Assembly (NCBI GenBank): GCA_024364805.1
Contig: CM044497.1
Span: 84,087,037-84,111,136, forward strand
Direction: 5' to 3'
DNA: 24,100 nt
DNA from: Euprymna scolopes
Lineage: Eukaryota > Mollusca > Cephalopoda > Sepiida > Sepiolidae
Of this stretch, positions 9,335 to 19,530 are shown piece by piece (position 1 is the first letter of the stretch; the number at the start of each line of letters is the position of its first letter). The position numbers and the translations under genes were made by a program. The notes beneath the pieces are model-generated. The model did not search any database. It was not told the DNA's origin and was given only the letters and a program-made list of their open reading frames with translations.

Positions 9335-11330
9335 TTTACATAGGAGTCACCACTTATCAAGGCTCGGAGGCCACTAGAGGGTAAAGGGCAATGAGTGTAC
9401 AGAAGTCAAGGGACAATATCGTAGTAATCATTAGTAGTGGGAATTTGGTAAATTGGATTACTTAAAGGGAATGGCTCATCAAGAATTTGTTTATGTTGGA
9501 CTTGAATATGACTAAATTGTAGTCAGCTGGAAAACAGGAAAATGGAAGAGAGGTTTACAGTTGTGCAGTTCTAAGAAAGAAGCTTTGTTTATGGAATCTA
9601 CGTTTAGGTTTGGGCACAGATAAAGAGAAGGGGAAATTATTGATAATGTTTTCAGCTAGACGAGTGTTTTTCATGAAAGTTTGACGAGAGGAGACCATAG
9701 ATAAGAGCCTAGACGAGAATCTGCCATAAAAATTGCAGGGAAAAGAAAAGGGCATCGCCCACTAGGCTACGAAGTCTATTTTGAACTCTGTCAAGGCAGG
9801 ATAAGATCATTCTAGCAGCTCCTGCCCAGATGTGGCAACAGTACTCCATCTTTGGATGTACCTGGCTCTTATATAGGTAGAGAATTGCATCAGCAGTGAG
9901 ACATCTACCATTTTTCCGGCAACCTTGGCAACAGATTTGCTGTACATGTTCCATCTCAGATTAGAAATAAAGGTCAACCCCAGATGCTTGTCAAAACATG
10001 GAGCCTCCCCAAAACGAGAGCTATTCATTTCAATTGATGCCAGATAGGGATCAGAGTGTTGATGATGTAAAGATAGAAGCTTGGTTTTAGATGCATTAAA
10101 ATTAACCAGCCACTTTTTCCCCATTGCACCACATACTCAAGATCAGAGGAGAGAGAATCTGAGAGAACTTGGTCGTTTACAGCCTTTGATGTTCTGCCAT
10201 AGATGGTAGGATCATCAGCATAAATGTCTAGGATGTGATTTGGAAGATCATTGATGTAGATCAGAAAGAGAGTTGGGCCCAGGATTGGCCTCTGAGGGAC
10301 TCTGGAATTAATTCTGTGAGTTTGTTATTTCTGCTCATCAACCACTACTCTTATGAATCTATCAGAGAGAAATGAGTTAATAATTGAGAAAACTTTCCAG
10401 CTATACCGTAGCTGGAGATCTTGTGAAATAGGCCTCTATGCCATACCCTATAAAAGGTCTTTGATATGTCAAGAGCAATTACCCTAGAAAATAAGGCTCC
10501 ATTGAGATTCGTTAATCCTATGATATATAACTGTATGCACATCTGCTATAGATCTAGCAGAATGGAAACCATATTGCATGTCACTAAGAAGGTTATTTTT
10601 GCTGAGGTGGTTTACTACTTCTTCATTTGACATGGATTCCAGCAATTTACTCATGACGCACAGGAGACTTATTGGTACAGACCAATAAGTCTCCTGTGCA
10701 TCATGAGTAAGAGGAAGATGCCTGATCACCTGAATTGTTAAATACAGGGCATACTGATGAGGTTTTTCAGGTTGTTGGGAAGCAATTCTCCTTAAGACAA
10801 CGCTTAAACAACCTTCTAAGTAGGGAAACTTGTTCTGGTTAAAGCTTTTCCAGCGCTATAATTGGAATGCCATCAAGGCCAGTTGCTTTACTGGAATCAA
10901 GGTTTTTGATTAGCTTGGCAACATCATGTACAGACATTTGTATGTTGCATAGCATGTTTTCTGATACAAGAGGAAATACGGGGGATTGACGGCCTTGGTC
11001 ACATAGGGTATAATCATTTGCAAAGTTTTTAGCAAAGAGTTCGGCTATGTCTGATGCTGACGAGATTACCTCAGATCTATTGATGATGGTTGGGATTGAG
11101 CACATGCTTCTGTTCAGGATCCTGTTTGCTATTTGCCAAAACTGGTAGTAACCAAGCCGCTGCTCAGTTACTTTGCACTTAACGAACTGAGCATACAACT
11201 CTCTCGCATTCTTTATTACTCTTTTACAGTGATTGCTGGCAGTCCTAGAATCGGCTTCATTCTCAGTACAACTTCCTGTTTTTCCTTTGATCTCTTTCCA
11301 TAAAGGCAATATTATCTTTTAAAAAATTAC
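9335..11330 (-). mobile_element. LINE family B, 5'-truncated copy 1
   Basis: The minus strand carries the linker and reverse transcriptase of a second non-LTR family. In order: KRVIKNARELYAQFVKCKV and IANRILNRS (near 11150-11230), LDSSKATGLDGIP (near 10860), NHLSKNNLLSDMQYGF (near 10590), VIALDISKTFYRVWH (near 10450), ILGPTLFLIYINDLPNH (near 10250), catalytic IYADDPTIYGR with YADD at 10211-10222, WLVNFNASKTKLLSLH (near 10090), MEYCCHIWAGA (near 9830) and LSCLDRVQNRLRSLV. The endonuclease is missing. T-rich DNA near 9322-9342 marks the reversed poly(A) tail. Stops and frame changes are many, so it is dead. Confidence 0.85.
10647..10710. repeat. 64-bp near-perfect hairpin inside LINE B1
   Basis: Positions 10647-10676 and 10681-10710 are reverse complements at 29 of 30 bases, with the 4-nt loop ACAG. 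One arm is the normal RT segment (minus-strand VPISLLCVMSK). The other is an inverted copy that replaces the expected upstream codons. The equivalent place in the fragment near 1720-1755 has no such hairpin, so it arose in this copy. Confidence 0.85.
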
Positions 11331-11564
11331 TTCTCTGTATAATATGTGTCTTTACTCCCCTCTTATGAGGAGAAGCGTTTGGCTTCGAAATGCCCTGGCC
11401 TGAAGAGGTTTCCCTATCCAGAAATATTATAATCCCTTTTGAACTGATAGCATAATAAAATTTTATTGTAAATTTTTTTATCCTTTTGTTATCTTAACTT
11501 AGTCTATAAAATTAGTTTGTATTTTTAAATGTATTTATAATGTATTTTTAACCACATCTACAAA
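11331..11564. other. Spacer with a LINE/SINE-tail-like motif
   Basis: AT-rich spacer. On the minus strand at about 11360-11402 it reads TTCAGGCCAGGGC, then TTCGAAGCCAAACGCTTC, with a GAAGC/GCTTC stem. This resembles the CGA..CC.AAACG motif near 23540 in the SINE tail and similar motifs often seen in LINE 3' ends. The similarity is short and only suggestive. Confidence 0.3.
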
Positions 11565-12179
11565 CTCCCATTCTTATCTGAATTGTCTATTAGTCAGACC
11601 AGAGGTACAATACAAGGGACTCACCAGAGCCACCTTATGCTTGGCCTTGTTTTCTGACTAGGACATTGAACACCATTCCCCTATTCCCTATTTTAAATTT
11701 CAATCTTTCTCTCAGAAATTGAGAAAGTTAGGTTTGCCTGCATGGCACTTGTGCTCACATGACATTTGGGCCGGTCTTGTCTGAGAGGTTGAGAGAAACT
11801 GATTGACAGTTTGTCAGGCTGCTGTTTCCGACTGACAGTACAGTAGCCCTAATTCTTTGGTAATGCTTAGACTGACTGCTCTGTCATCATTTGTATAATA
11901 TCAGGATAGTTGTAGTGCCATGCCGTGCATAGAAGGACCCTGCTGCTCTATCTGGTGGGCTTTCACAATATCACAACTTCTAGACAAGACTCGGCTAATG
12001 GGCTACTGTGTGTATACTTGGTGTCAAAACCAGCCCACTTTGCTCAACGCTCTTCCCCTAAACTGACATTAAATAAAAACGTAATGAAATGACAACCCAA
12101 ACAAATATCACGATAAAACCAGATAACCACCCAAACAAAACCAATTTGCCTCCGCCCTTGAGGGAGGCTCACTTTCACA

Positions 12180-13030
12180 AATATCCGTGGGGTTAGAGGC
12201 AATATAGATGATGTAGAGTCTTACTTTTTAGTAAACTTCCTGGATATCTTAGCATTGAGTGAAAGAACCCCACACTGTTCAATCCCCTGTAACTACTTTA
12301 ACATTACAGAATACCCCCCTCTTTGCTGTAAGGACTCTGATAAATAAATGCACGGGCTTGGAATAGCACCCTCCCTTAAACTAGAGAGAAAAATCTTGAA
12401 TCGGATGACCAGGTTTTTATGTGCTTTCAACTAACATTTCATCACTGCGTTAGTTACTTATATTTTCTCTACCGTTTTTCCTCAAGTCAGGATTGTACCC
12501 TAATCGATCATGTCTCTGATAGTATAGATGCAGCACTCTCCTTGGATAGTAATGCCCAAATACATGTGTTTGATGACTTTAATGTCCACCATAATAATTG
12601 GCTTGGTTTCTCAGGTTACACAGATGCAGCTGGATGCTCCACTTATAGCTTCTCTATAGCCCATTCCCTCACACAAACAGTAAGGTTTCCAACTGGTCTA
12701 CCAGATCGTGAACCTCAGCAGGCTTCACTTCTAGACCTATTCCTCACCACAGTACCTGAGGATTGTGTGACTAATGCCCACAGTTCACTTGGAAATGCAG
12801 ACCACCTAGTGGTATTAGTTGACATCAGATTTAAATCCCAACCTCAAGGTGAGAAACCATTACTCAAAACAACAAGGTACTACAACAAGGCTGACTGGGA
12901 AACCCTTAGAAAACACATCCGGGATGCCCCATGGACCAATATTTTCTCTCTTCCTGCTGAACATTGTGCCAATGAGAAAACTGAATGGTGCAAAGTGAGC
13001 ATTGAAGCACATGTTCCCACACAGAAGTAA
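12180..13030 (+). pseudogene. LINE A2 ORF2: endonuclease part
   Basis: The longest piece (12419-13030) reads SSQDCTLIDHVSDSID, IHVFDDFNVHHNNWLG, AHSLTQTVRFPTGLPDR, SLLDLFLTTVPEDC and LGNADHLVVLVDI. These are the middle and C-terminal motifs of the LINE AP endonuclease. The family GDFN motif is DDFN here, and the final SDH is ADH. The N-terminal NIRGL-type block is in another frame at about 12178-12260. The reading frame ends at 13027-13030, before the linker. Confidence 0.8.
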
Positions 13031-13409
13031 TATAGCAAGTAATTATAGCAAGCCCCAACTCACATTCATAGTTCACTACAGATTGTGCAGTTGCCATTGC
13101 ACAAAGACAGCATGCATTCCACCGGTTTGTACATCATAAGTCAGATACAAATAGGCAAAATTCATAAATGCTAGAAATCATTGTAAGGGAGAAATAGCAA
13201 AAGGCAAAAGAAAGCATATTGGAATAATCAGGGAACACATAGAATTGCAAAAGATAAGATTTCTGAAAAATCTATAATAGTGTAGTGAATAAATGGCAAT
13301 CAGCAATTCCCCCACTGAGCAACAGCCAGAAGTTTGCATGCACGGCAATGGAATATGCTTGCCTGGCAATTCGCCTCCAACTTCACCTTAGAGCCAACAA
13401 ACAAATTTC

Positions 13410-14680
13410 CCTATGCGGACTGAAACCACATTAGATGATGTAAAAATCACCCCTTCTCATGTTCGCAATATCATAACAAACTTAGACACCTCAAAGGCCT
13501 GATCTCATCCCTGCTATACTAATTAAGAAATGTTCAGCTGAGCTAGCCCCTATACTTTCCAAGCTCTACAATAAATGCTTTGCTGAATCTTGCTTCCCTA
13601 ACAGCTGGAAGATGGCCTCTGTGGTATCAGTGTACAGTAATTCTGATGAAAGAACAATCCCTCTCAATTATCGCACCATTAATCTCTTCCCCCTCTTCAT
13701 TAAAATCTTTGAGACCTTAATTAATCAAGCACTAGTTCACCACCTTGCAAAAGTAAATCTTCTCTCTGACAAACAGTATGAATTTAGGCAATGTCGTTTT
13801 ACTGCAGATATTTTAACATTCATCTCTGAAAGCATTTACCATGTACTGGATAAGGTGGGCAAATATATCTAAGCCTTTGACAAGGTCTGACACAAAGAGC
13901 TGCTAATGAAAATTAAATCGTATGTTAAACTGGACGTATACTAAATATAATTAGATCCATCTTAAACAATAGAAGCATACAGGTTTTCACTGACAGACGT
14001 ACATCCCAGCATAACATTAATGCGGAAGTGTCTCAGGGGTTGATCCTTGGGCCATTATTATTCCTGATATTCATAAACGACCTCCCTGATAATATTGTGT
14101 CCGAGATGGTACAATGCTCTATAACATGCACGAGGGAAGAATGGATGTACATAATTCTAAGACATTGGCAGAATCGTTAGAAAATGACCTTCAGACCATT
14201 ATGGAATTGTGCCGCAAATGGATGGTAACATTTAATGCTAGTAAAACTAAGTTGCTCTCCTTTAACAATAACCAAACGCCTCTCCAACCACCTATATCCA
14301 TGACAAATAGCACCTTACCTGAGAATTCTACCTTCAAACTCCTCGGCCTAATATTTGTAGGCAATATAAATTGGAACAAATACGTAGAGGACATTGAAAA
14401 GACTGCTGCAAAGAAGGTGGATCCCTCTATCAAGCTAGAACATTGTTCACACCTGAGAGTATCCTGGTTGTCTACAAGGCCACCATTCGCCCATGTATGG
14501 AGTATCGTTCCCACATCTGGGCTGGTGCCTCTACCGCTAGTCTCGCCTTCTTGGATAGGCTTCAAAAAAGAGTCTTCAATCTAATCCCACTTTGTCAACT
14601 AAGCTCCAGCGCCCGTCCCATCGCTGCAATGTTGCATCTCTATACTTGTTTTACAAATATTTTAACAGTGCAATATTTTA
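13410..14680 (+). pseudogene. LINE A2 ORF2: reverse transcriptase lacking the catalytic box
   Basis: Blocks in order: an AILIKKCSAELAPILSKLYN-type segment (13510-13570), CFPNSWKMASVVSVYSNS (from 13590), LNYRTINLFPLFIKIFETL, HHLAKVNLLSDKQYEF, an AFDKV segment (13875), ILGPLLFLIFINDLPDNIVSE (14042-14105), WMVTFNASKTKLLSF (14219), LLGLIFVGNINWNKYVEDI, then VYKATIRPCMEYRSHIWAGA (14467) and FLDRLQKRVFNLIP. Between INDLPDNIVSE and the next block, about 15-18 bp that encode FADD in the sister copy are missing near 14108-14115. The catalytic aspartate pair is gone, besides other frame breaks. Confidence 0.8.
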
Positions 14681-14724
14681 ATGGAGTTGGAGTCGGACTT
14701 TTACCATCCAACTCCGCAACCCTG
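14681..14724. repeat. hAT-like right end with hairpin
   Basis: Ends in ACTCCGCAACCCTG. GGAGTTGGA (14683-14691) pairs perfectly with TCCAACTCC (14707-14715), mirroring the subterminal hairpin of the left end. Only about 45 bp separate LINE A2 from the terminus. Confidence 0.7.
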
Positions 14725-14790
14725 GTATTAACAACAGGGTCGACAGGATATACTATAAATAGATTCGGTATTCGTACGGAGTATTAAACA
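14725..14790. repeat. Right target duplication and array continuation
   Basis: GTATTAAC at 14725-14732 is the exact copy of 4204-4211. ACGGAGTATTAAAC near 14776 belongs to the same degenerate array as 3820-4211. Confidence 0.7.
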
Positions 14791-14822
14791 TTTAAAATAA
14801 AAACGTTGTTACTTTCTTTTTA

Positions 14823-15714
14823 CAAATGGAGTCATAAAGTACTAAGGCCCAAAAGCCACTCAGGGATAAGGGTTAATGAGTGTACGGTAGTCAATGGGAA
14901 AATATTGTAGTAATCGTTACTAGTGGAAATTTGGTAAATTGGATTACTTAAGGGGATGGCTCATCAAGAACTTGTTTACGTTGGACTTGGAAAGCAGGAA
15001 AACAGAACCGAGTTCTACAGGCTGCAGTTCTAAGAAAGAAGCTTTGTTCATGGAATCTACGTTTAGGTTTAGGCACAGATAAAGAGTAGGGAAATTATTG
15101 ATAGTTGTTTCAGTTCGACGAGTGTATTTTGTGAAAGTCACGCAGGAGGGGGCCATAGATTGGAGCTCAGACGAAAGATTGGAGCTGCCATGAAAATAAT
15201 GATAAAGCAGAGTCAGGCTTGCAACGTCTCTTATGTGAGAAATACGTTGCAGGGAAGAGAAAAAGGCAACCCCACTAGGCTACGAAGTTTATTTTAGAAC
15301 TGTCAATGCAGGATAAGTTGCTTCTGACCAGATGTGGCAAAAGTACTCTATTCTTGGACGTACTTGGCAGGTAGAGAATTGCATAAGCAGTAAAATACCT
15401 ACTGGAATGGTAGAACGATCCCATCATTTTTCCAGCAGCCTTGGCAACGGACTTGATGTACGTGTTTCATCTCAGATCAGGCGTAAAGGTCAGGCCAGAA
15501 GCTTGTCAAAATATGGACCTCCCCAAGACGAGAACCATTCATTTCAATTGATGCCAGTCGGGATCAGAAGGTTGATGATGTAAAGATAGAATCTAGGTTT
15601 TAGATGCATTAAAATTAACCATTTTCTCTATTGCATCACGTGCTCAACGTAGAAGAAAGAGAATCAGAGAGAACTTGGTCGTTTCCGACCTTTGAAGGGT
15701 TGCCATAGATGGTG
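14823..15714 (-). mobile_element. LINE family B, 5'-truncated copy 2
   Basis: Collinear with 9340-10205 of LINE B1: shared GTAATCGTTACTAGTGG/ATTAGTAGTGG, AATTTGGTAAATTGGATTAC, TTCTAAGAAAGAAGCTTTGTT, CTACGTTTAGGTTT and CATTTCAATTGATGCCAG. The copy runs from the 3' end (T-rich at about 14812-14822) to GCCATAGATGGT (about 15713). There it stops, short of the YADD box, so it contains only the RT C-terminal region and 3' part. Short ORFs inside it are chance or fragments. 5' truncation is the usual outcome of target-primed reverse transcription. Confidence 0.85.
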
Positions 15715-16547
15715 CTTTTAACAATTGTGAAATTTTGACTATAAGATACTAACAAATAATTAACTTTACAAATTAAAACGTTTAAGCATCGAGCACTACA
15801 ATTAAACTTGAAACATTGTTTTTTTTAATTTGATTTTTAATTTTTTCTGCATCAGGGTAAAGAACTTGTCCTGAGACTGGTAGCATTACTAGTACTTCAA
15901 TAAATAAAGAATCGAACAAAATCAGTTGTTATATAATCAAACGAAATAAAGTCTTACATCCGATTGTTATTTAGTCAGCATTGTAATCCAAGCGTTATTT
16001 GTGCAATTTAATGTGAATTAATTTGAATGGCACGTTTTATTTGCTGCAGATGCGCTTTGGGGCTATTATTATATAAAAGTTATGAATTATTTATAGCTTT
16101 AATTACATTGACACCACTATCTTAATGATCGAGTATGTGACTGTATTGTGTGACGTATTCATGTTTACTACTCTGTACTCTACGAGTCGAACTAGTTTCC
16201 TCCGAAGGAGGAAGTTTACTGGGAGTGAAAAATTTACAAGCAATCCCCAAGTGTTATGTATATCCCTGTTGGGGGAAATTGCGTTAGGGTATTGCAGCTC
16301 TTGGGCGGAGGTCTCGACGTTCTACTACATAGAGCGCATGTTATTACATTATGTGATCGATCTGATACTGACCACGCTTAATGTTGATTAACTTTTCGGA
16401 TATATTTAATACTTTTCAGAAATGAAAGAAAAAACGTTAGAACTTCAGTAATAATTGATGTATTCTCAAAATTAAAGGTGCATCAGCATGTTGTTAAATA
16501 AAGAGCAGTCAAAAAAGCCGCTGATAAATGTGTTTTTCTTTTCGTTT
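15715..16547. other. Unassigned AT-rich DNA
   Basis: No element recognised. An 88-codon plus-strand ORF at 16125-16391 has no known motif, and composition like its surroundings; I do not call it a gene. A small perfect stem TTCCTCC/GGAGGAA with loop GAA lies at 16197-16213. Confidence 0.5.
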
Positions 16548-17065
16548 TGTTTCCATCATTTATCAAGGCCTGGAGATCATTCGAGAATAAGAGTTAATGA
16601 GTGTAAGGTGGCCAGTGAAACAACAGCGTGATAATCGATTGTGATGGAAATTGGGTAGAATTTGATTATTTAAGAGGACAACTCAACAACAACTTCTTTG
16701 CATTTGACTTCAAAACAACCATGTTGTAGTCAGCTGGAAAGCAGATCTACAGTAAAGAATTCCCCAGGAAGGCAGTTTTAGGAAAGAAACTTTGTTCGTA
16801 GAATTTGCATCTAGATTTAGGCTCATGTGGAGGAAATTGTTGATAGTGTTTGTAAGTAGACAAGTATTTGTTGTAAATGTTTTCCATGAAAGATGGCATG
16901 AGTTGAAGCTGAGTCGAATACCGATAGATCAGAGATTGACTTACAATGTCTCTTTTGTGAGAAAGGCGGTTGTAAGCATGAGAAATGGACATCACCAATC
17001 AAGTTTCGAAGCAGGAAAGGGTGCTCTGAGCAGTGCTTCCCCATATGTTGCCAGTATTCCATTTA
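16548..17065 (-). mobile_element. LINE family B, 5'-truncated copy 3
   Basis: Matches the same 3' region as 9345-9860 and 14830-15350: TTATCAAGGCCTGGAG, GAGTTAATGAGTGTAAGG, GTAGTCAGCTGGAAA, AGGAAAGAAACTTTGTTCGTAGAATTTGCATCTAGATTTAGG in pieces, and CCAGTATTCCAT at the 5' break. It covers only the last part of the RT C-terminus and the 3' untranslated part. It is more diverged from copies 1 and 2 than they are from each other. Confidence 0.8.
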
Positions 17066-17387
17066 AAAACATTATCCTAAATAATATTTTACCCGCTTGT
17101 GTTTTACCTCTCTGTTATAAGACGGCTTGAATCAGAATATATTTCGTTGTTATTTTTATTTTTTATATTAATATTCGTATTAACAGTATTGACTGTTCAT
17201 GTATCATCATGCACGTTGTTTTTTTTTATCTGTTTTTTTTTTTCTCCGAAGGAAGGAAAAAAGATGAGTTCATAACTTTCTCAGGTGTAAATAACATTTT
17301 ACTGCTAATTTCATTTCAAAGGATTCAAAAACGTTTGTATAAGTTATGGAAAGCTGCCAACATTGCTGCACTCTTTAGAATGATATG

Positions 17388-17442
<55 letters not shown>

Positions 17443-17570
17443 AGTAGCAGAATTTATTATGAAGCGAACGGTTAACAGAATATTTTGTGGTTTGGAAGAA
17501 ACAGCTTACCTTGTATAATCATGTTTATCGGCTATTTTCACTTGTTGAGTATTTTATTCCAACCTTCAGG
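17066..17570. other. Unassigned AT-rich DNA around a trinucleotide repeat
   Basis: Apart from the (TGC)n(TGA)n tract and T-rich runs near 17220-17243, nothing is recognised. The 88-codon ORF at 17209-17475 owes its look to the microsatellite. Confidence 0.5.
17388..17441. repeat. Compound microsatellite (TGC)7(TGA)11
   Basis: Seven exact TGC units (17388-17408) are followed without a break by eleven exact TGA units (17409-17441). In one frame it would encode seven alanines and eleven aspartates, but the surrounding sequence is not coding-like. Confidence 0.95.
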
Positions 17571-17721
17571 TGTTACATGATAAGGGCTGCTACCTTTTCA
17601 TGTAAGTAAAGACATAGGGAATTAGTTAAATGTAAATATAAAATAGGATAGTCAAGTATTCGAACTTGCGAAGCCAGACTGGGAATTGAGAATTCCAATC
17701 ATAAATTAAAATAAATGCAGA

Positions 17722-18700
17722 TGTTACATGATAAGGGCTGCCCCCTTTTCATGTAAGTATAAAAATAGAGAGATTTAGTTAAAATGAAAATGAAATAGAA
17801 TAGACGAAATTCGAACCTCGTAATTTAGGTTTAGAAATAGATTACGAGAGAGAATTAGCAAATGGAATGTGAAAACAAACCATTGTTTAGCTTAGAGATA
17901 AAATAGTTTCAAGAAAAGAATGTGCATTGTCAATTCTGTTATGAACATTCAATTGAAGAATGCAACTATAAGATAATTTAATAAACATCTTTTTAACATA
18001 TTGGAAAATAGGTTACTGGGAATATAGGTTAAAATTCCTTTTGTAAACAAAGGAAAAAGTTTGGACACGCATTTCCAGAACACGTGAAAGAAGACACATG
18101 TTTTAACATGTGTATGACGTCATGGAAAATGAGAAGTTCTCGATATTGTTAGAAACTTTAGAGTTAAGCAAGGAGAGAAACTGAGAGAGAGTCTGAGAGA
18201 GTCTGAGGACGACAGACGACAGTCCAGACATGGGATTCGAACGTCTAGAAGCGAGACGGTCACTTTTGAAACTTAGAATGTGAAGCTTTGAATTCTTGAC
18301 TCAGAAAACCACGACCGGTCGGGAGAAGAAATAAACCCATCATGTGTTTTTATAAACGTCGTCTTTGTGTTGTAATTCTACCAAAAGGTAAAGTGAAAAT
18401 TGTTATTATATGTCTTGTATATCATGTGTTTTAAAATGTCTTTACATACACGTCTCGACATCTCTACAATGTGAACACTAAGACTGTCTGAACACTGTTT
18501 CATCACTCAAAGAGCTTCTATTACACTTCTAAGTATGAACATTTTATATATATGAATCTCGTCATAACACGAACAATCTCTCAACAACATCTCTCTCACT
18601 AAGACTCTCTAAGACTCTCACTATCAATAAGACCTAACAATAACAGTAACAACAAGAAATACGAACAATAACAATAATACTAATAATGAACTATATAACA
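17722..18700 (+). mobile_element. Solo LTR 2 nested in LTR 3 (LTR retrotransposon fossil)
   Basis: About 0.98 kb, ends TGTTACATG...TATAACA, flanked by the target duplication CAGA (17718-17721 and 18701-18704). It is clearly closer to LTR 1 than to its host LTR 3. Parts visible: the palindrome plus TGACGTCA (18097-18122), AATAAA at 18329-18334, and a CT-rich tail turning to AAC/AAT repeats at 18630-18690. It is a lone LTR, so the rest of the element was lost, presumably by recombination between its two LTRs. Confidence 0.9.
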
Positions 18701-18992
18701 CAGAATGCTATTGAAACTAAGGGATGTGGAATTGCCATTGTTTAGCTCACACAAAATAGTTAGATATCTGTTTATTGAAAAAGGAGTGTAATGATGAATT
18801 TTATTTCTTATAAAAATGAAAATTAAAATAAGGAATTTAAAAACGAACACTGGAAACTGTTATTGGTGAAGTAAGTTACGAAAATTAGGTTAAAGGGTCA
18901 GCTTTGCAAGAAACATGTGAATAATAATGCATGCTTAAACATGGAGGCATATCATGCCATGTGTTCTGAGAGGCACGTGCTTCGTCATGCAG

Positions 18993-19000
18993 TGACGTCA
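18993..19000. promoter_or_regulatory. CRE-type octamer in LTR 3
   Basis: TGACGTCA, at the place equivalent to the octamers of LTR 1 and LTR 2. The surrounding sequence has diverged but the octamer is unchanged. A CREB/ATF role is inferred from motif only. Confidence 0.4.
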
Positions 19001-19433
19001 TGAGTTATGAAGTTAGATAAGTCAGAATGAGAATCAGAGTTAGAAGGTGAGAGAAGAGAGAAGGAATCAGATCAGTGAGATCAGAGAAGCAGAGTAGATC
19101 AAACCGATTCTCCGTTAGAGTCAAGGCTCCCTCTGGAAGCGAGAGGGTTTGAGATGACCATGTAACAACTTTGAATCCCTGAAATACAAAATCATGTCCG
19201 ACCGGTCGAAGAAGAAATAAACGTATCGTCATGTGACTGCCGTCTTGTGTTGTGTCATTCTACCAAAACAAAGGTAAAGTGAAAGTGTGTTTATAAAATT
19301 GTACAACTTTCAAAACGTAAATGTCAAACGCACTCTCGGTCTATCTATCAAGATATTCAAAAATCTCTTCTAGTTGAATTACAGGCTTGGCTCTCTTGTA
19401 GTAGTATGTACCTGTCTGTCTCGTTATATATAA

Positions 19434-19530
19434 GAACTGTCTCTCTTTCTCTCTTTATATGTACCCTGTCTCTCATATATACAGAACTGTCTCTCTTTAT
19501 ATATACCCTGTTTATGTCTCCAATATGCTA
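19434..19530. repeat. CT-rich short tandem repeat
   Basis: Units built from GAACTGTCTCTCTTT...ATAT(G/A)TACCCTGT recur about twice with a CT-rich core. They lie in the 3' part of LTR 3. Confidence 0.6.

Larger units (their letters stand above)
11565..14680 (+). mobile_element. LINE family A, inverted second copy
   Basis: Plus-strand relative of the 4340-8240 copy, diverged at DNA level but collinear: 5' spacer (11580-12090 matches 7300-7780 in reverse), endonuclease (about 12180-13000), reverse transcriptase (about 13410-14200), and C-terminal tail to about 14670. It stops just after the SLSHRR...YKYFN-type tail, where the hAT-like right end begins, so it lacks its own 3' untranslated part and poly(A). 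LINEs insert from the 3' end, so loss of the 3' end implies deletion or recombination after insertion. Many stops and frame changes are present. Confidence 0.85.
4212..14724. mobile_element. 10.5-kb hAT-like composite unit carrying LINEs
   Basis: The ends are CAGGGTTGCGAAGTCGGA at the left and, read inward from the right, CAGGGTTGCGGAGTTGGA: 16 of 18 bases match. An identical 8-bp duplication GTATTAAC flanks both. CAGGG-type ends with 8-bp duplications are characteristic of hAT transposons. Each end has a subterminal hairpin. Inside lie a minus-strand LINE A copy, a minus-strand LINE B copy and a plus-strand LINE A copy. No hAT transposase (BED finger, RNase-H core, dimerisation domain) is recognisable, so it is non-autonomous as it stands. 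It may be one small hAT element enlarged by later LINE insertions, or a long foldback unit. Nothing here shows it moved at its present size. Confidence 0.7.

Noticed and set aside
16125-16391. 88-codon plus-strand ORF
   Set aside because: No recognisable domain, no splice or promoter context, isolated in AT-rich DNA.
17209-17475. ORF with polyalanine and polyaspartate
   Set aside because: The runs are the direct reading of a pure (TGC)n(TGA)n microsatellite; flanking codons are T-rich and not coding-like.
18230-18262. tRNA-like T-arm (reverse GTTCGAATCCCA) in LTR 2
   Set aside because: No matching acceptor, D or anticodon arms, and not conserved in LTR 3; not a tRNA gene or a primer-binding site.
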